From assembly GCF_027942865.1 (NCBI RefSeq), contig NC_134507.1, forward strand, positions 33,905,711 to 33,969,710: DNA of 64,000 bases. The letters run 5' to 3'. Positions 49,357 to 59,341 of this stretch are shown piece after piece (position 1 is the stretch's first letter; each line of letters starts with the position of its first letter). A model generated the notes under the pieces. That model worked only from the letters and a program-made list of their open reading frames with translations, was not told the origin of the DNA and did no database searches. Both the position numbers and the translations under genes were made by a program. This DNA comes from Odontesthes bonariensis (taxonomy: Eukaryota; Chordata; Actinopteri; Atheriniformes; Atherinopsidae).

Positions 49357-49606
49357 CATTCTGTCTGTGCAAAGGAAATCTTCTTGCTGTGCCAAGTGAT
49401 TTCTCGGAGTAGAGTCACCTTATTTGTTGAGACCGTGCCCATGTTCAAAGCTGGAGCGCTAAATTGTTGTTGTTTGAATGGTGCTCAGTGGTGTGGGCGG
49501 GAGTGCAAAGTTGTACCATCTGAAACGGCTGAAGAGTGCTCACTGCAACGCCAGAACAAAAACCAAGGTAGAGTTGCCCAGGGATATTTACATTATACAG
49601 TCAAAT

Positions 49607-49770
49607 CAGGGGAGAGCGCGAACGCAGTCCCCCACTACCAGAAATTATGCAGTCGAGATTCCCACATTTGGGGAATTCGCAAGGGTCAGTACAGCCGGTG
49701 TGCAATGGCTGAGCCTCGTCCTGGGTGAACCACCTTCTTGATCATGGTATCTCCCCTGCAAGGTAAGTAT
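49607..49770 (-). ncRNA. U1 snRNA, copy 1 (G11U-type 5' end)
   Basis: U1 recognises the 5' splice site. The start is ATACTTACCTTGCAGGGG, where other copies and vertebrates have ACCTGGCAGGGG, so nucleotide 11 is T rather than G. U1-A loop core ATTGCAC, Sm site AATTTCTGG and the GTTCGCGC stem-loop IV are present. It is the copy closest to the 5S-U5-U2 array, and its spacer carries other private changes. Confidence 0.92.
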
Positions 49771-50318
49771 GAGTTGGAATTGTCAGAGGCTGACAACTCT
49801 TTCCCAGGTGCCTCACTCGGCCGGACGGTGCAGCAAATTCAACTGTCTGCAGTGCCATGCCAGCAGCTAACCTGAATCTGAAAAGCTTGCAGATTAAAAC
49901 AGTCCGGCTTTTCTTCATCTTTCTGATCAGTTCTTGTTTCAACAACCAAGGAACTTGGAGCACAAATTGATTTAGTTTTTCCACTCTCCCCATCTCTAGA
50001 GCCACACCCACCCACACTGGGAAAATTCTTAGTTGAGCCAAACCCTCAAGGCTTAATATCTTCCGTGCAGAAATGCTGCCGTATTCTCATCTCGTTGTTG
50101 CCATCACTAAGGCAACGCCCACCTGCCTGGGGTGACTGCACTGTATGACCTCACCTGACAACTGCGCAGCTGCATATCAGCTGTGCAGACCTGCCGCAGC
50201 ATTCAGCAAACCTTGCAAAACATGGGTTTTAAAGATGGAAAGGTGTCATTAAAGCAGCAACGCCAGAACAAAAGCCAAGGTAGAGTTACCCAGGGATATT
50301 TACGTTATACAGTCAAAT

Positions 50319-50482
50319 CAGGGGAGAGCGCGAACGCAGTCCTCCACTACCAGAAATTATGCAGTCGAGATTCCCACATTTGGGGAATTCGCAAGGGTCA
50401 GTACAGCCGGTGTGCAATGGCTGAGCCTCGTCCTGGGTGAACCACCTTCTTGATCATGGTATCTCCCCTGCCAGGTAAGTAT
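50319..50482 (-). ncRNA. U1 snRNA, copy 2
   Basis: 164-nt gene running leftward from 50482. The first 11 nucleotides (ATACTTACCTG) are the 5' splice-site complement. Stem-loop I has GATCAAGAAGG (human GATCACGAAGG) for U1-70K. Stem-loop II has ATTGCACACC with the U1-A core ATTGCAC. The Sm site is AATTTCTGG and stem-loop IV contains GTTCGCGC and ends in CCCCTG. This copy has one change in stem-loop IV (TGGAGGAC for TGGGGGAC). All nine copies share the A in GATCAAG. Confidence 0.95.
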
Positions 50483-50524
50483 GAGTTGGAACTGTCAGAG
50501 GCTGACACCTCTTTTCCAGGTGCC

Positions 50525-50542
50525 TCACTCGGCCGGACGGTG
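50525..50542 (-). promoter_or_regulatory. PSE of U1 (copy 2; repeated in copies 1-8)
   Basis: Read on the - strand, GCACCGTCCGGCCGAGTG lies 43-60 bp upstream of the U1 start and shares CACCG and a downstream GTG with the U5 and U2 elements. Only the motif and spacing support it. Confidence 0.7.
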
Positions 50543-50713
50543 CAGCAAATTCAACTGTCTGCAGTGCCATGCCAGCAGCTAACCTGAATCTGAAAAGCTT
50601 GCAGATTAAAACAGTCCGGCTTTTCTTCATCTTTCTGATCAGTTCTTGTTTCAACAACCAAGGAATTTGGAGCACAAATTGATTTAGTTTTTCCACTCTC
50701 CCCGTCTCTAGAG

Positions 50714-50729
50714 CCACACCCACCCACAC
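50714..50729 (-). promoter_or_regulatory. CACCC box, candidate U1 distal enhancer
   Basis: CCACACCCACCCACAC lies 232-247 bp upstream of U1, where the distal sequence element of vertebrate snRNA genes normally sits. No exact octamer ATGCAAAT was found beside it. It recurs in each spacer. Confidence 0.45.
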
Positions 50730-51030
50730 TGGGAAAATTCTTAGTTGAGGCAAACCCTCACGGCTTAATATCTCCAGTGCAGAAATGCTGCCGTATTCTC
50801 ATCTCGTTGTTGCCATCACTAAGGCAACGCCCACCTGCCTGGGGTGACTGCACCGTATGACCTCACCTGACAACTGCGCAGCTGCATATCAGCTGTGCAG
50901 ACCTGCCGCAGCATTCAGCAAACCTTGCAAAACATGAGTTTTAAAGATGGAAAGGTGTCGTTAAAGCAGCAACGCCAGGACAAAAACCAAGGTAGAGTTG
51001 CCCAGGGATATTTACGTTATACAGTCAAAT

Positions 51031-51194
51031 CAGGGGAGAGCGCGAACGCAGTACCCCACTACCAGAAATTATGCAGTCGAGATTCCCACATTTGGGGAAT
51101 TCGCAAGGGTCAGTACAGCCGGTGTGCAATGGCTGAGCCTCGTCCTGGGTGAACCACCTTCTTGATCATGGTATCTCCCCTGCCAGGTAAGTAT
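51031..51194 (-). ncRNA. U1 snRNA, copy 3
   Basis: As copy 2, but stem-loop IV reads GTGGGGTACTGCG (a C-to-A change at 51053 on the + strand). Confidence 0.94.
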
Positions 51195-51742
51195 GAGTTG
51201 GAACTGTCAGAGGCTGACACCTCTTTTCCAGGTGCCTCACTCGGCCAGACGGTGCAGCAAATTCAACTGTCTGCAGTGCCCTGCCAGCAGCTAACCTGAA
51301 TCTGAAAAGCTTGCAGATTAAAACAGTCCGGCTTTTCTTCATCTTTCTGATCAGTTCTTGTTTCAACAACCAAGGAACTTGGAGCACAAATTGATTTAGT
51401 TTTTCCACTCTCCCCATCTCTAGAGCCACACCCACCCACACTGGGAAAATTCTTAGTTGAGCCAAACCCTCACGGCTTAATATCTCCAGTGCAGAAATGC
51501 TGCCGTATTCTCATCTCGTTGTTGCCATCACTAAGGCAACGCCCACCTGCCTGGGGTGACTGCACTGTATGACCTCACCTGACAACTGCGCAGCTGCATA
51601 TCAGCTGTGCAGACCTGCCGCAGCATTCAGCAAACCTTGCAAAACATGGGTTTTAAAGATGGAAAGGTGTCATTAAAGCAGCAACGCCAGAACAAAAACC
51701 AAGGTAGAGTTACCCAGGGATATTTACGTTATACAGTCAAAT

Positions 51743-51906
51743 CAGGGGAGAGCGCGAACGCAGTCCCCCACTACCAGAAATTATGCAGTCGAGATTCCCA
51801 CATTTGGGGAATTCGCAAGGGTCAGTACAGCCGGTGTGCAATGGCTGAGCCTCGTCCTGGGTGAACCACCTTCTTGATCATGGTATCTCCCCTGCCAGGT
51901 AAGTAT
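51743..51906 (-). ncRNA. U1 snRNA, copy 4
   Basis: Consensus copy; stem-loop IV TGGGGGAC. Confidence 0.95.
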
Positions 51907-52454
51907 GAGTTGGAACTGTCAGAGGCTGACACCTCTTTTCCAGGTGCCTCACTCGGCCGGACGGTGCAGCAAATTCAACTGTCTGCAGTGCCATGCCAGC
52001 AGCTAACCTGAATCTGAAAAGCTTGCAGACTAAAACAGTCCGGCTTTTCTTCATCTTTCTGATCAGTTCTTGTTTCAACAACCAAGGAATTTGGAGCATA
52101 AATTGATTTAGTTTTTCCACTCTCCCCGTCTCTAGAGCCACACCCACCCACACTGGGAAAATTCTTAGTTGAGGCAAACCCTCACGGCTTAATATCTCCA
52201 GTGCAGAAATGCTGCCGTATTCTCATCTCGTTGTTGCCATCACTAAGGCAACGCCCACCTGCCTGGGGTGACTGCACCGTATGACCTCACCTGACAACTG
52301 CGCAGCTGCATATCAGCTGTGCAGACCTGCCGCAGCATTCAGCAAACCTTGCAAAACATGGGTTTTAAAGATGGAAAGGTGTCGTTAAAGCAGCAACGCC
52401 AGGACAAAAACCAAGGTAGAGTTGCCCAGGGATATTCACGTTATACAGTCAAAT

Positions 52455-52618
52455 CAGGGGAGAGCGCGAACGCAGTCCCCCACTACCAGAAATTATGCAG
52501 TCGAGATTCCCACATTTAGGGAATTCGCAAGGGTCAGTACAGCCAGTGTGCAATGGCTGAGCCTCGTCCTGGGTGAACCACCTTCTTGATCATGGTATCT
52601 CCCCTGCCAGGTAAGTAT
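52455..52618 (-). ncRNA. U1 snRNA, copy 5 (variant)
   Basis: Two changes against consensus: stem-loop III reads CCTAAATGTGGG for CCCAAATGTGGG (a possible G-U pair), and GCACACTGG for GCACACCGG at the edge of the U1-A loop. Copy 7 shares both. Confidence 0.93.
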
Positions 52619-53166
52619 GAGTTGGAACTGTCAGAGGCTGACACCTCTTTTCCAGGTGCCTCACTCGGCCGGACGGTGCAGCAAATTCAACTGTCTGCAG
52701 TACCCTGCCAGCAGCTAACCTGAATCTGAAAAGCTTGCAGATTAAAACAGTCCGGCTTTTCTTCATCTTTCTGATCAGTTCTTGTTTCAACAACCAAGGA
52801 ACTTGGAGCACAAATTGATTTAGTTTTTCCACTCTCCCCATCTCTAGAGCCACACCCACCCACACTGGGAAAATTCTTAGTTGAGCCAAACCCTCACGGC
52901 TTAATATCTCCAGTGCAGAAATGCTGCCGTATTCTCATCTCGTTGTTGCCATCACTAAGGCAACGCCCACCTGCCTGGGGTGACTGCACTGTATGACCTC
53001 ACCTGACAACTGCGCAGCTGCATATCAGCTGTGCAGACCTGCCGCAGCATTCAGCAAACCTTGCAAAACATGGGTTTTAAAGATGGAAAGGTGTCATTAA
53101 AGCAGCAACGCCAGAACAAAAGCCAAGGTAGAGTTACCCAGGGATATTTACGTTATACAGTCAAAT

Positions 53167-53330
53167 CAGGGGAGAGCGCGAACGCAGTCCCCCACTACCA
53201 GAAATTATGCAGTCGAGATTCCCACATTTGGGGAATTCGCAAGGGTCAGTACAGCCGGTGTGCAATGGCTGAGCCTCGTCCTGGGTGAACCACCTTCTTG
53301 ATCATGGTATCTCCCCTGCCAGGTAAGTAT
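53167..53330 (-). ncRNA. U1 snRNA, copy 6
   Basis: Consensus copy. Confidence 0.95.
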
Positions 53331-53878
53331 GAGTTGGAACTGTCAGAGGCTGACACCTCTTTTCCAGGTGCCTCACTCGGCCGGACGGTGCAGCAAATTC
53401 AACTGTCTGCAGTGCCATGCCAGCAGCTAACCTGAATCTGAAAAGCTTGCAGACTAAAACAGTCCGGCTTTTCTTCATCTTTCTGATCAGTTCTTGTTTC
53501 AACAACCAAGGAATTTGGAGCACAAATTGATTTAGTTTTTCCACTCTCCCCGTCTCTAGAGCCACACCCACCCACACTGGGAAAATTCTTAGTTGAGGCA
53601 AACCCTCACGGCTTAATATCTCCAGTGCAGAAATGCTGCCGTATTCTCATCTCGTTGTTGCCATCACTAAGGCAACGCCCACCTGCCTGGGGTGACTGCA
53701 CCGTATGACCTCACCTGACAACTGCGCAGCTGCATATCAGCTGTGCAGACCTGCCGCAGCATTCAGCAAACCTTGCAAAACATGGGTTTTAAAGATGGAA
53801 AGGTGTCGTTAAAGCAGAACCGCCAGGACAAAAACCAAGGTAGAGTTCCCCAGGGATATTCACGTTATACAGTCAAAT

Positions 53879-54042
53879 CAGGGGAGAGCGCGAACGCAGT
53901 CCCCCACTACCAGAAATTATGCAGTCGAGATTCCCACATTTAGGGAATTCGCAAGGGTCAGTACAGCCAGTGTGCAATGGCTGAGCCTCGTCCAGGGTGA
54001 ACCACCTTCTTGATCATGGTATCTCCCCTGCCAGGTAAGTAT
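53879..54042 (-). ncRNA. U1 snRNA, copy 7 (variant)
   Basis: Shares both changes of copy 5 and has one more in stem-loop I (CACCCTGG for CACCCAGG). Confidence 0.92.
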
Positions 54043-54590
54043 GAGTTGGAACTGTCAGAGGCTGACACCTCTTTTCCAGGTGCCTCACTCGGCCGGACGG
54101 TGCAGCAAATTCAACTGTCTGCAGTGCCATGCCAGCAGCTAACCTGAATCTGAAAAGCTTGCAGACTAAAACAGTCCGGCTTTTCTTCATCTTTCTGATC
54201 AGTTCTTGTTTCAACAACCAAGGAATTTGGAGCACAAATTGATTTAGTTTTTCCACTCTCCCCGTCTCTAGAGCCACACCCACCCACACTGGGAAAATTC
54301 TTAGTTGAGGCAAACCCTCACGGCTTAATATCTCCAGTGCAGAAATGCTGCCGTATTCTCATCTCGTTGTTGCCATCACTAAGGCAACGCCCACCTGCCT
54401 GGGGTGACTGCACCGTATGACCTCACCTGACAACTGCGCAGCTGCATATCAGCTGTGCAGACCTGCCGCAGCATTCAGCAAACCTTGCAAAACATGGGTT
54501 TTAAAGATGGAAAGGTGTCGTTAAAGCAGAACCGCCAGGACAAAAACCAAGGTAGAGTTGCCCAGGGATATTCACGTTATACAGTCAAAT

Positions 54591-54754
54591 CAGGGGAGAG
54601 CGCGAACGCAGTCCCCCACTACCAGAAATTATGCAGTCGAGATTCCCACATTTGGGGAATTCGCAAGGGTCAGTACAGCCGGTGTGCAATGGCTGAGCCT
54701 CGTCCTGGGTGAACCACCTTCTTGATCATGGTATCTCCCCTGCCAGGTAAGTAT
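54591..54754 (-). ncRNA. U1 snRNA, copy 8
   Basis: Consensus copy. Confidence 0.95.
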
Positions 54755-55302
54755 GAGTTGGAACTGTCAGAGGCTGACACCTCTTTTCCAGGTGCCTCAC
54801 TCGGCCGGACGGTGCAGCAAATTCAACTGTCTGCAGTGCCATGCCAGCAGCTAACCTGAATCTGAAAAGCTTGCAGATTAAAACAGTCCGGCTTTTCTTC
54901 ATCTTTCTGATCAGTTCTTGTTTCAACAACCAAGGAATTTGGAGCACAAATTGATTCAGTTTTTCCACTCTCCCCGTCTCTAGAGCCACACCCACCCACA
55001 CTGGGAAAATTCTTAGTTGAGGCAAAACCTCACGGCTTAATATCTCCAGTGCAGAAATGCTGCCGTATTCTCATCTCGTTGTTGCCATCACTAAGGCAAC
55101 GCCCACCTGCCTGGGGTGACTGCACTGTATGACCTCACCTGACAACTGCGCAGCTGCATATCAGCTGTGCAGACCTGCCGCAGCATTCAGCAAACCTTGC
55201 AAAACATGAGTTTTAAAGATGGAAAGGTGTTGTTAAAGCAGCAACGCCAGGACAAAAACCAAGGTAGAGTTGCCCAGGGATATTTACGTTATACAGTCAA
55301 AT

Positions 55303-55466
55303 CAGGGGAGAGCGCGAACGCAGTCCCCCACTACCAGAAATTATGCAGTCGAGATTCCCACATTTGGGGAATTCGCAAGGGTCAGTACAGCCGGTGTGCA
55401 ATGGCTGAGCCTCGTCCTGGGTGAACCACCTTCTTGATCATGGTATCTCCCCTGCCAGGTAAGTAT
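55303..55466 (-). ncRNA. U1 snRNA, copy 9 (promoter cut)
   Basis: The RNA sequence is consensus, but the array ends at 55522, so the outer CACC of its PSE and everything upstream are replaced by LTR-element sequence. It is probably silent. Confidence 0.93.
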
Positions 55467-55540
55467 GAGTTGGAACTGTCAGAGGCTGACACCTCTTTTC
55501 CAGGTGACTCACTCGGCCGGACACATGCCAACTAACAAGT

Positions 55541-58011
55541 AAGCCCAATCAGACTCTAAAACCTGCTCCTCTATTACCAATTCCAGCAGTCAATCAACCT
55601 TTTGAGCACTTAATCGTGGACTGTTTGGGCCCCCTCCCTCGCTCGAAATCCGGTACTATCTATCTTCTCACTGTAATGTGCCAAGCCACTCGCTATCCAG
55701 CAGCATACCCGTTGCGTACCATCACTGCTAGGTCGGTGGTGAGAGTTGTGTCACAATTCATCTCTATATTTGGCATTCCAATAATCATTCAAAGTGACCA
55801 GGGTTCGAATTTCTCCTCACACCTTTTCTCTCAAGTGTTGAAGCAGCTTAACATCAAGCATAACAAAGCATCTGCTCATCATGCACAAAGTCAGGGAGCA
55901 TTAGAACGTTTCCATCAAACGTTGAAGTCGTTGCTACGTTCTTATTGCATTCAAATGGAAGGTGACTGGGAGGAGGGTTTGCCCTGGTTAATGCTTGCGG
56001 CTAGGGAAGTAGTTCAAGAGAGTACAGGGTTTAGCCCAAATGACTTGGTGTTCTGCCATACTGTACGAGGTCCGTTAGCCATTTTGAGGGACCAGTGGAT
56101 GGGGGAGGACCCTCCCCGGAACCTGTTAGACTATGTGAATGGTTTTCGGCGTAGACTTTATGCAGCTGGCGAACTGGCCAGGGAGAAAATGGAGCATGTG
56201 CAGGGAAAAATGAAAAAGCTCTATGATAGACGTACGGAACGGTGGGTTTTCAGTCCTGGTGATCGAGTACTGGCGCTGTTGCCCATCATAGGCTCGCCAT
56301 TTCAAGCCAAATTTAATGGCTCACACACAGTTTTAAGGAAGCTTTCTGATTTAAATTATTTGATTTCGACTCCAGAGCGCAGGAAAACCACCCAATTGTG
56401 TCATGTGAACCTGTTAAAACCATATTATGAGCGTGCGTCAAAATCACCTGGGTATGGTGCACAGGTTATCGCGGCGAATTCTCATCCAGCATGTTTAGCA
56501 ACTAGAGCATCAGCGGTCACTACACCTTTGTTGGTGAGTGAGGTGGAGGCGGATGGGTTACCAGCTGTTGATCAAGCATTAACACATGGGCGGCTGAAAA
56601 ACTCTGAGGCTCTCTGTAACCTTGAGGCATTGTTGCAACATCTGCCAGAGTTAGAAAGGGCAGAGTTGGCAGAGTTGATTAGGTCTTTTCCATGTTTGTT
56701 TGGTGATACGCCTACTCAGACCCTCCTTATTGAACACGATATTGAGGTGGGAGATGTTCAGCCTATTCGTCAACGTTTTTTTCGTGTCAATGCTGAAAAA
56801 CGCAGGTATCTGGATGCCGAAATTAAGTATATGTTGGAGAATGGAATAGCTGAGCCATCCTCCTCAAGCTGGGCATCGCCTTGCATCATGGTACCCAAAG
56901 CAGACGGCACACCAAGGTTTTGCACTGACTTCAGGAAAGTTAATGGTGTCACCAGACCTGACTCATTCTCACTTCCTCGTATGGAAGATTGTGTAGATGA
57001 GGTTGGTCATGCTAAGTTTGTAAGTAAGTTTGATCTATTGAAAGGGTACTGGCAGGTCCCTTTAACTCAGCGGGCCCATGAAATTTCTGCATTTGTGACA
57101 CCGAACAGTTTGTTTTCTTACAAGGTTATGCCTTTTGGCTTGAGAAATGCGCCACCGACATTTCAACGCCTTATGACTCGTGTTCTGGGGGACCTGGAGG
57201 GTTGCGCTGTCTATTTGGATGACGTGGTGGTGTTTTCTGACTCTTGGCGTCAGCATGTCGAGCGCATCAGGGCGCTGTTCGGTCGCTTGGCTGAGGCCTG
57301 TCTCACCGTGAACCTCTCAAAATTTGAGTTTGCCAAGGCGACAGTGACTTATCTTGGACGAGTTGTGGGTCAGGGGTGCGTCCGTCCTGTGGCTGCTAAA
57401 GTGAGCCCGGTTGAAAATACCAACCACGAAAAAGGAACTGTTGCGGTTTCTTGGATTAGTGGGTTACTACAGGTGTTTTTGTCGCAATTTTTCCACTGTT
57501 GCATCGCCACTCACTAACCTTTTGAAGGCAAAGGCAGTGTATATATGGACCCCTGAATGTCAACAGGCTTTTGAGAACATTAAAGCCTTGTTATGTACAG
57601 CTCCTGTTCTTGAGGCACCACGGTTTGACCGCCCTTTTTCACTGCAGGTAGATGCGAGTCACGTGGGTGCAGGTGCTGTTCTATTGCAAGCTGATGATCT
57701 GGGTGTTGATAAGCCAGTGAGTTTTTTTTCCCAAAAAGTTTAACTCCTACCAACTAAATTATTCAACCATCGAAAAGGAGGCACTAGCTTTGATATGGGC
57801 TTTGAAACATTTTGACGTGTATGTAGTTTCAGGCACTACACCCGTGGTGGTCTACACGGATCACAATCCACTAACCTTTTTGAACTCCTTGCAGTGTCCA
57901 AACCAGAGACTGATACGATGGTCTCTGATGTTGCAGTCTTATGGGTTGGACATCCGATTCATAAAAGGATCAGAGAATGTGGTGGCGGATGCCCTCTCTC
58001 GGGCCCATTAG
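55541..58011 (+). pseudogene. pol remnant of the Gmr1-like element (integrase, reverse transcriptase, RNase H)
   Basis: The integrase core is at about 55600-56000 (motifs DCLGPLP, SDQGSNF, GALERFHQ), followed by a C-terminal region to about 56440. Reverse transcriptase is at about 56690-57400 (WASPCIMVPK, PFGLRNAPPTFQR, YLDD). RNase H is at about 57600-58011 (DASHVGAGAVL, YTDHNPL, ADALSRAH). It is a fossil with about two breaks. Confidence 0.85.
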
Positions 58012-58352
58012 AAGTATGGGTTGGCGAGGGACCTGGTGTGTTAGGACAACTTTGATCGGTTGATGTCCCCTTCCAGTTCCGCTTGCGGTGTCTGTTCCTG
58101 CCTCCTGTCTTTCTCCTCTTAAATGCTCACAGAAATCCTAGGCAAATCTCTGTTGCTGAGGAGCAAGAGTTTGGTGTGCTGGGGGCAGATGGCAGTGGTT
58201 GGACTTTAAACTGCTAATGGGGCAAGTGTTTTTTTTCTGATTTGTTTTTTTTGATAACTTTTCATTGAGCATTTAATAGTGCTGGTTGTGTGTTGTACCT
58301 ACTAGGTTTTAAACATATTTCGGTTCCCTATATTGAACCTCTTTTTAGGGGG
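58012..58352 (+). other. Untranslated stretch between pol and the 3' LTR
   Basis: No gene seen. T-rich toward the right, ending in a purine-rich TTTTTAGGGGG that fits a polypurine tract. Confidence 0.6.
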
Positions 58353-59341
58353 TGTCACAGCCCCTGGGGCTTGTGCTGGGCATGTCTCTCTCCTCCCTCT
58401 TTCTTTGGCTGTGTTCGAAACCGCCTACTACATACTTGAAAACGGCATACTCATCGATCTGACAGTATGCAGAGCGTTTACACACAGTGCACTTCACTCC
58501 TGCCCGAGCCGAAATCAGCCGGCCTGAAAAGCTGATTTCGCTTAAGCTATAAACTCTGTAAATATATAACTTTAGCAACATTTGAAACATTTTCAGGCGA
58601 GAAAGTAGTCATTTAGACCCCCAAGGTGTTGAAAATCTGACAAAATACCGGCTATTTACAATTTTGTTCCCACGAATTCGGCGCTACAAAAGCTAGCCGC
58701 AGTGAGCAACGCACTTCCGGTTATGCCGTTTTGACTGCTCTCGTCCCGTTAACGGAATTTGACCGTTCAAATGGCGATGGGCGACGTCACGTTACGTTGC
58801 ATCTTGGGTAGTTTGAGTGTGACAAGTAACCTCATGATGAATACTCAACATTTCGGCGAATCTAGTATGTATCTAGTGTACATCCGGGAACTTAAAAAAG
58901 TATGACTAGTAGGAATAGTAGGAGAAGTAGGCGGTTTCGAACACAGCCTTTGTCTCCTCCCTCAGACCAGGAAGCTGATTGGAGTGTGCAGCAGTGATTG
59001 CGGCAGCTCGTACAACTGGCCGTCTGTGGGAGTGGATTTAAGCCGCCTTATTTTGTTAATTATTCCCTTTTGGTTCCTGGCTGGGTTTGTGAGAACAGCA
59101 TTGTGTTTTGGGATTGTTTGCTTTATCCTTTTGTTACGTTTAGCACCATACAACACCTTTGCCGCACATTTATGCTCCATAACACCACTACACTACTGAT
59201 GACTGATTGCCACATCCCATTGTTTTACTTTTGTTGAATTCGTAGCTTAAGTTCGAATTGTTTAAATAAATTTGATTTCCTTATAACTTACAAACCGTGT
59301 GCTTCCTCCTTTTTGATACGGCTTTTGAGCCAGGTCGTGTC
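58353..59341 (+). repeat. 3' LTR of the Gmr1-like element, with a MITE inside
   Basis: Starts TGTCACAG directly after the polypurine tract and ends near GGTCGTGTCA, where LINE sequence begins (the last A is shared). Without the inserted 540-bp MITE and its 5-bp repeat it would be about 444 bp. AATAAA lies at about 59264. Confidence 0.7.
58408..58947. mobile_element. MITE, 540 bp, inside the LTR
   Basis: 22-bp perfect terminal inverted repeats begin GCTGTGTTCGAAACCGCC, and CTTTG (58403-58407 and 58948-58952) is repeated at both flanks. There is no coding sequence. The flanking repeat length does not settle the superfamily. Confidence 0.78.

Larger units (their letters stand above)
47998..49547 (+). 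repeat. 5S-U5-U2 array, last part (end of unit 25 and unit 26)
   Basis: Continues the array after the LINE. It is more diverged than the interior units (scattered substitutions, a 10-bp shorter TC tract). It ends at ...GTGCTCACTGCA, about 120 bp before where U2 would start, and passes straight into U1-unit sequence. Confidence 0.93.
49548..55522 (-). repeat. Tandem array of 712-bp U1 units (8.4 units)
   Basis: Nine U1 genes recur every 712 bp on the - strand, opposite to the 5S-U5-U2 array. The 548-bp spacers hold the PSE, a CACCC box and otherwise no recognised gene. Spacers come in two types that alternate: A,B,A,B,A,B,B,B from left to right. The left edge shares only GCA with the end of unit 26; the right edge at 55522 lies within the promoter of the ninth gene. 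Confidence 0.96.
55523..59341 (+). mobile_element. Gmr1-like Ty3/gypsy LTR element, 3' part, broken fossil
   Basis: From left to right it holds an integrase core, reverse transcriptase, RNase H, a short 3' untranslated part with a polypurine tract (about 58343-58352) and one LTR. Integrase lying before reverse transcriptase is the order known for Gmr1-like elements, not for ordinary Ty3/gypsy. Only one LTR is present; the left edge is the U1 array junction. It looks broken, with about two breaks in pol. The modest number of breaks suggests a fairly young insertion, but with one LTR its age cannot be estimated well. A MITE lies in its LTR. Confidence 0.87.

Noticed and set aside
50183-50440. 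85-codon frames repeated in the U1 array
   Set aside because: They run antisense across U1 and vary with the spacer type; no domain.
58753-58800. Promoter with a CRE-like GACGTCACG in the MITE
   Set aside because: A single motif in a short non-coding transposon; no gene follows.
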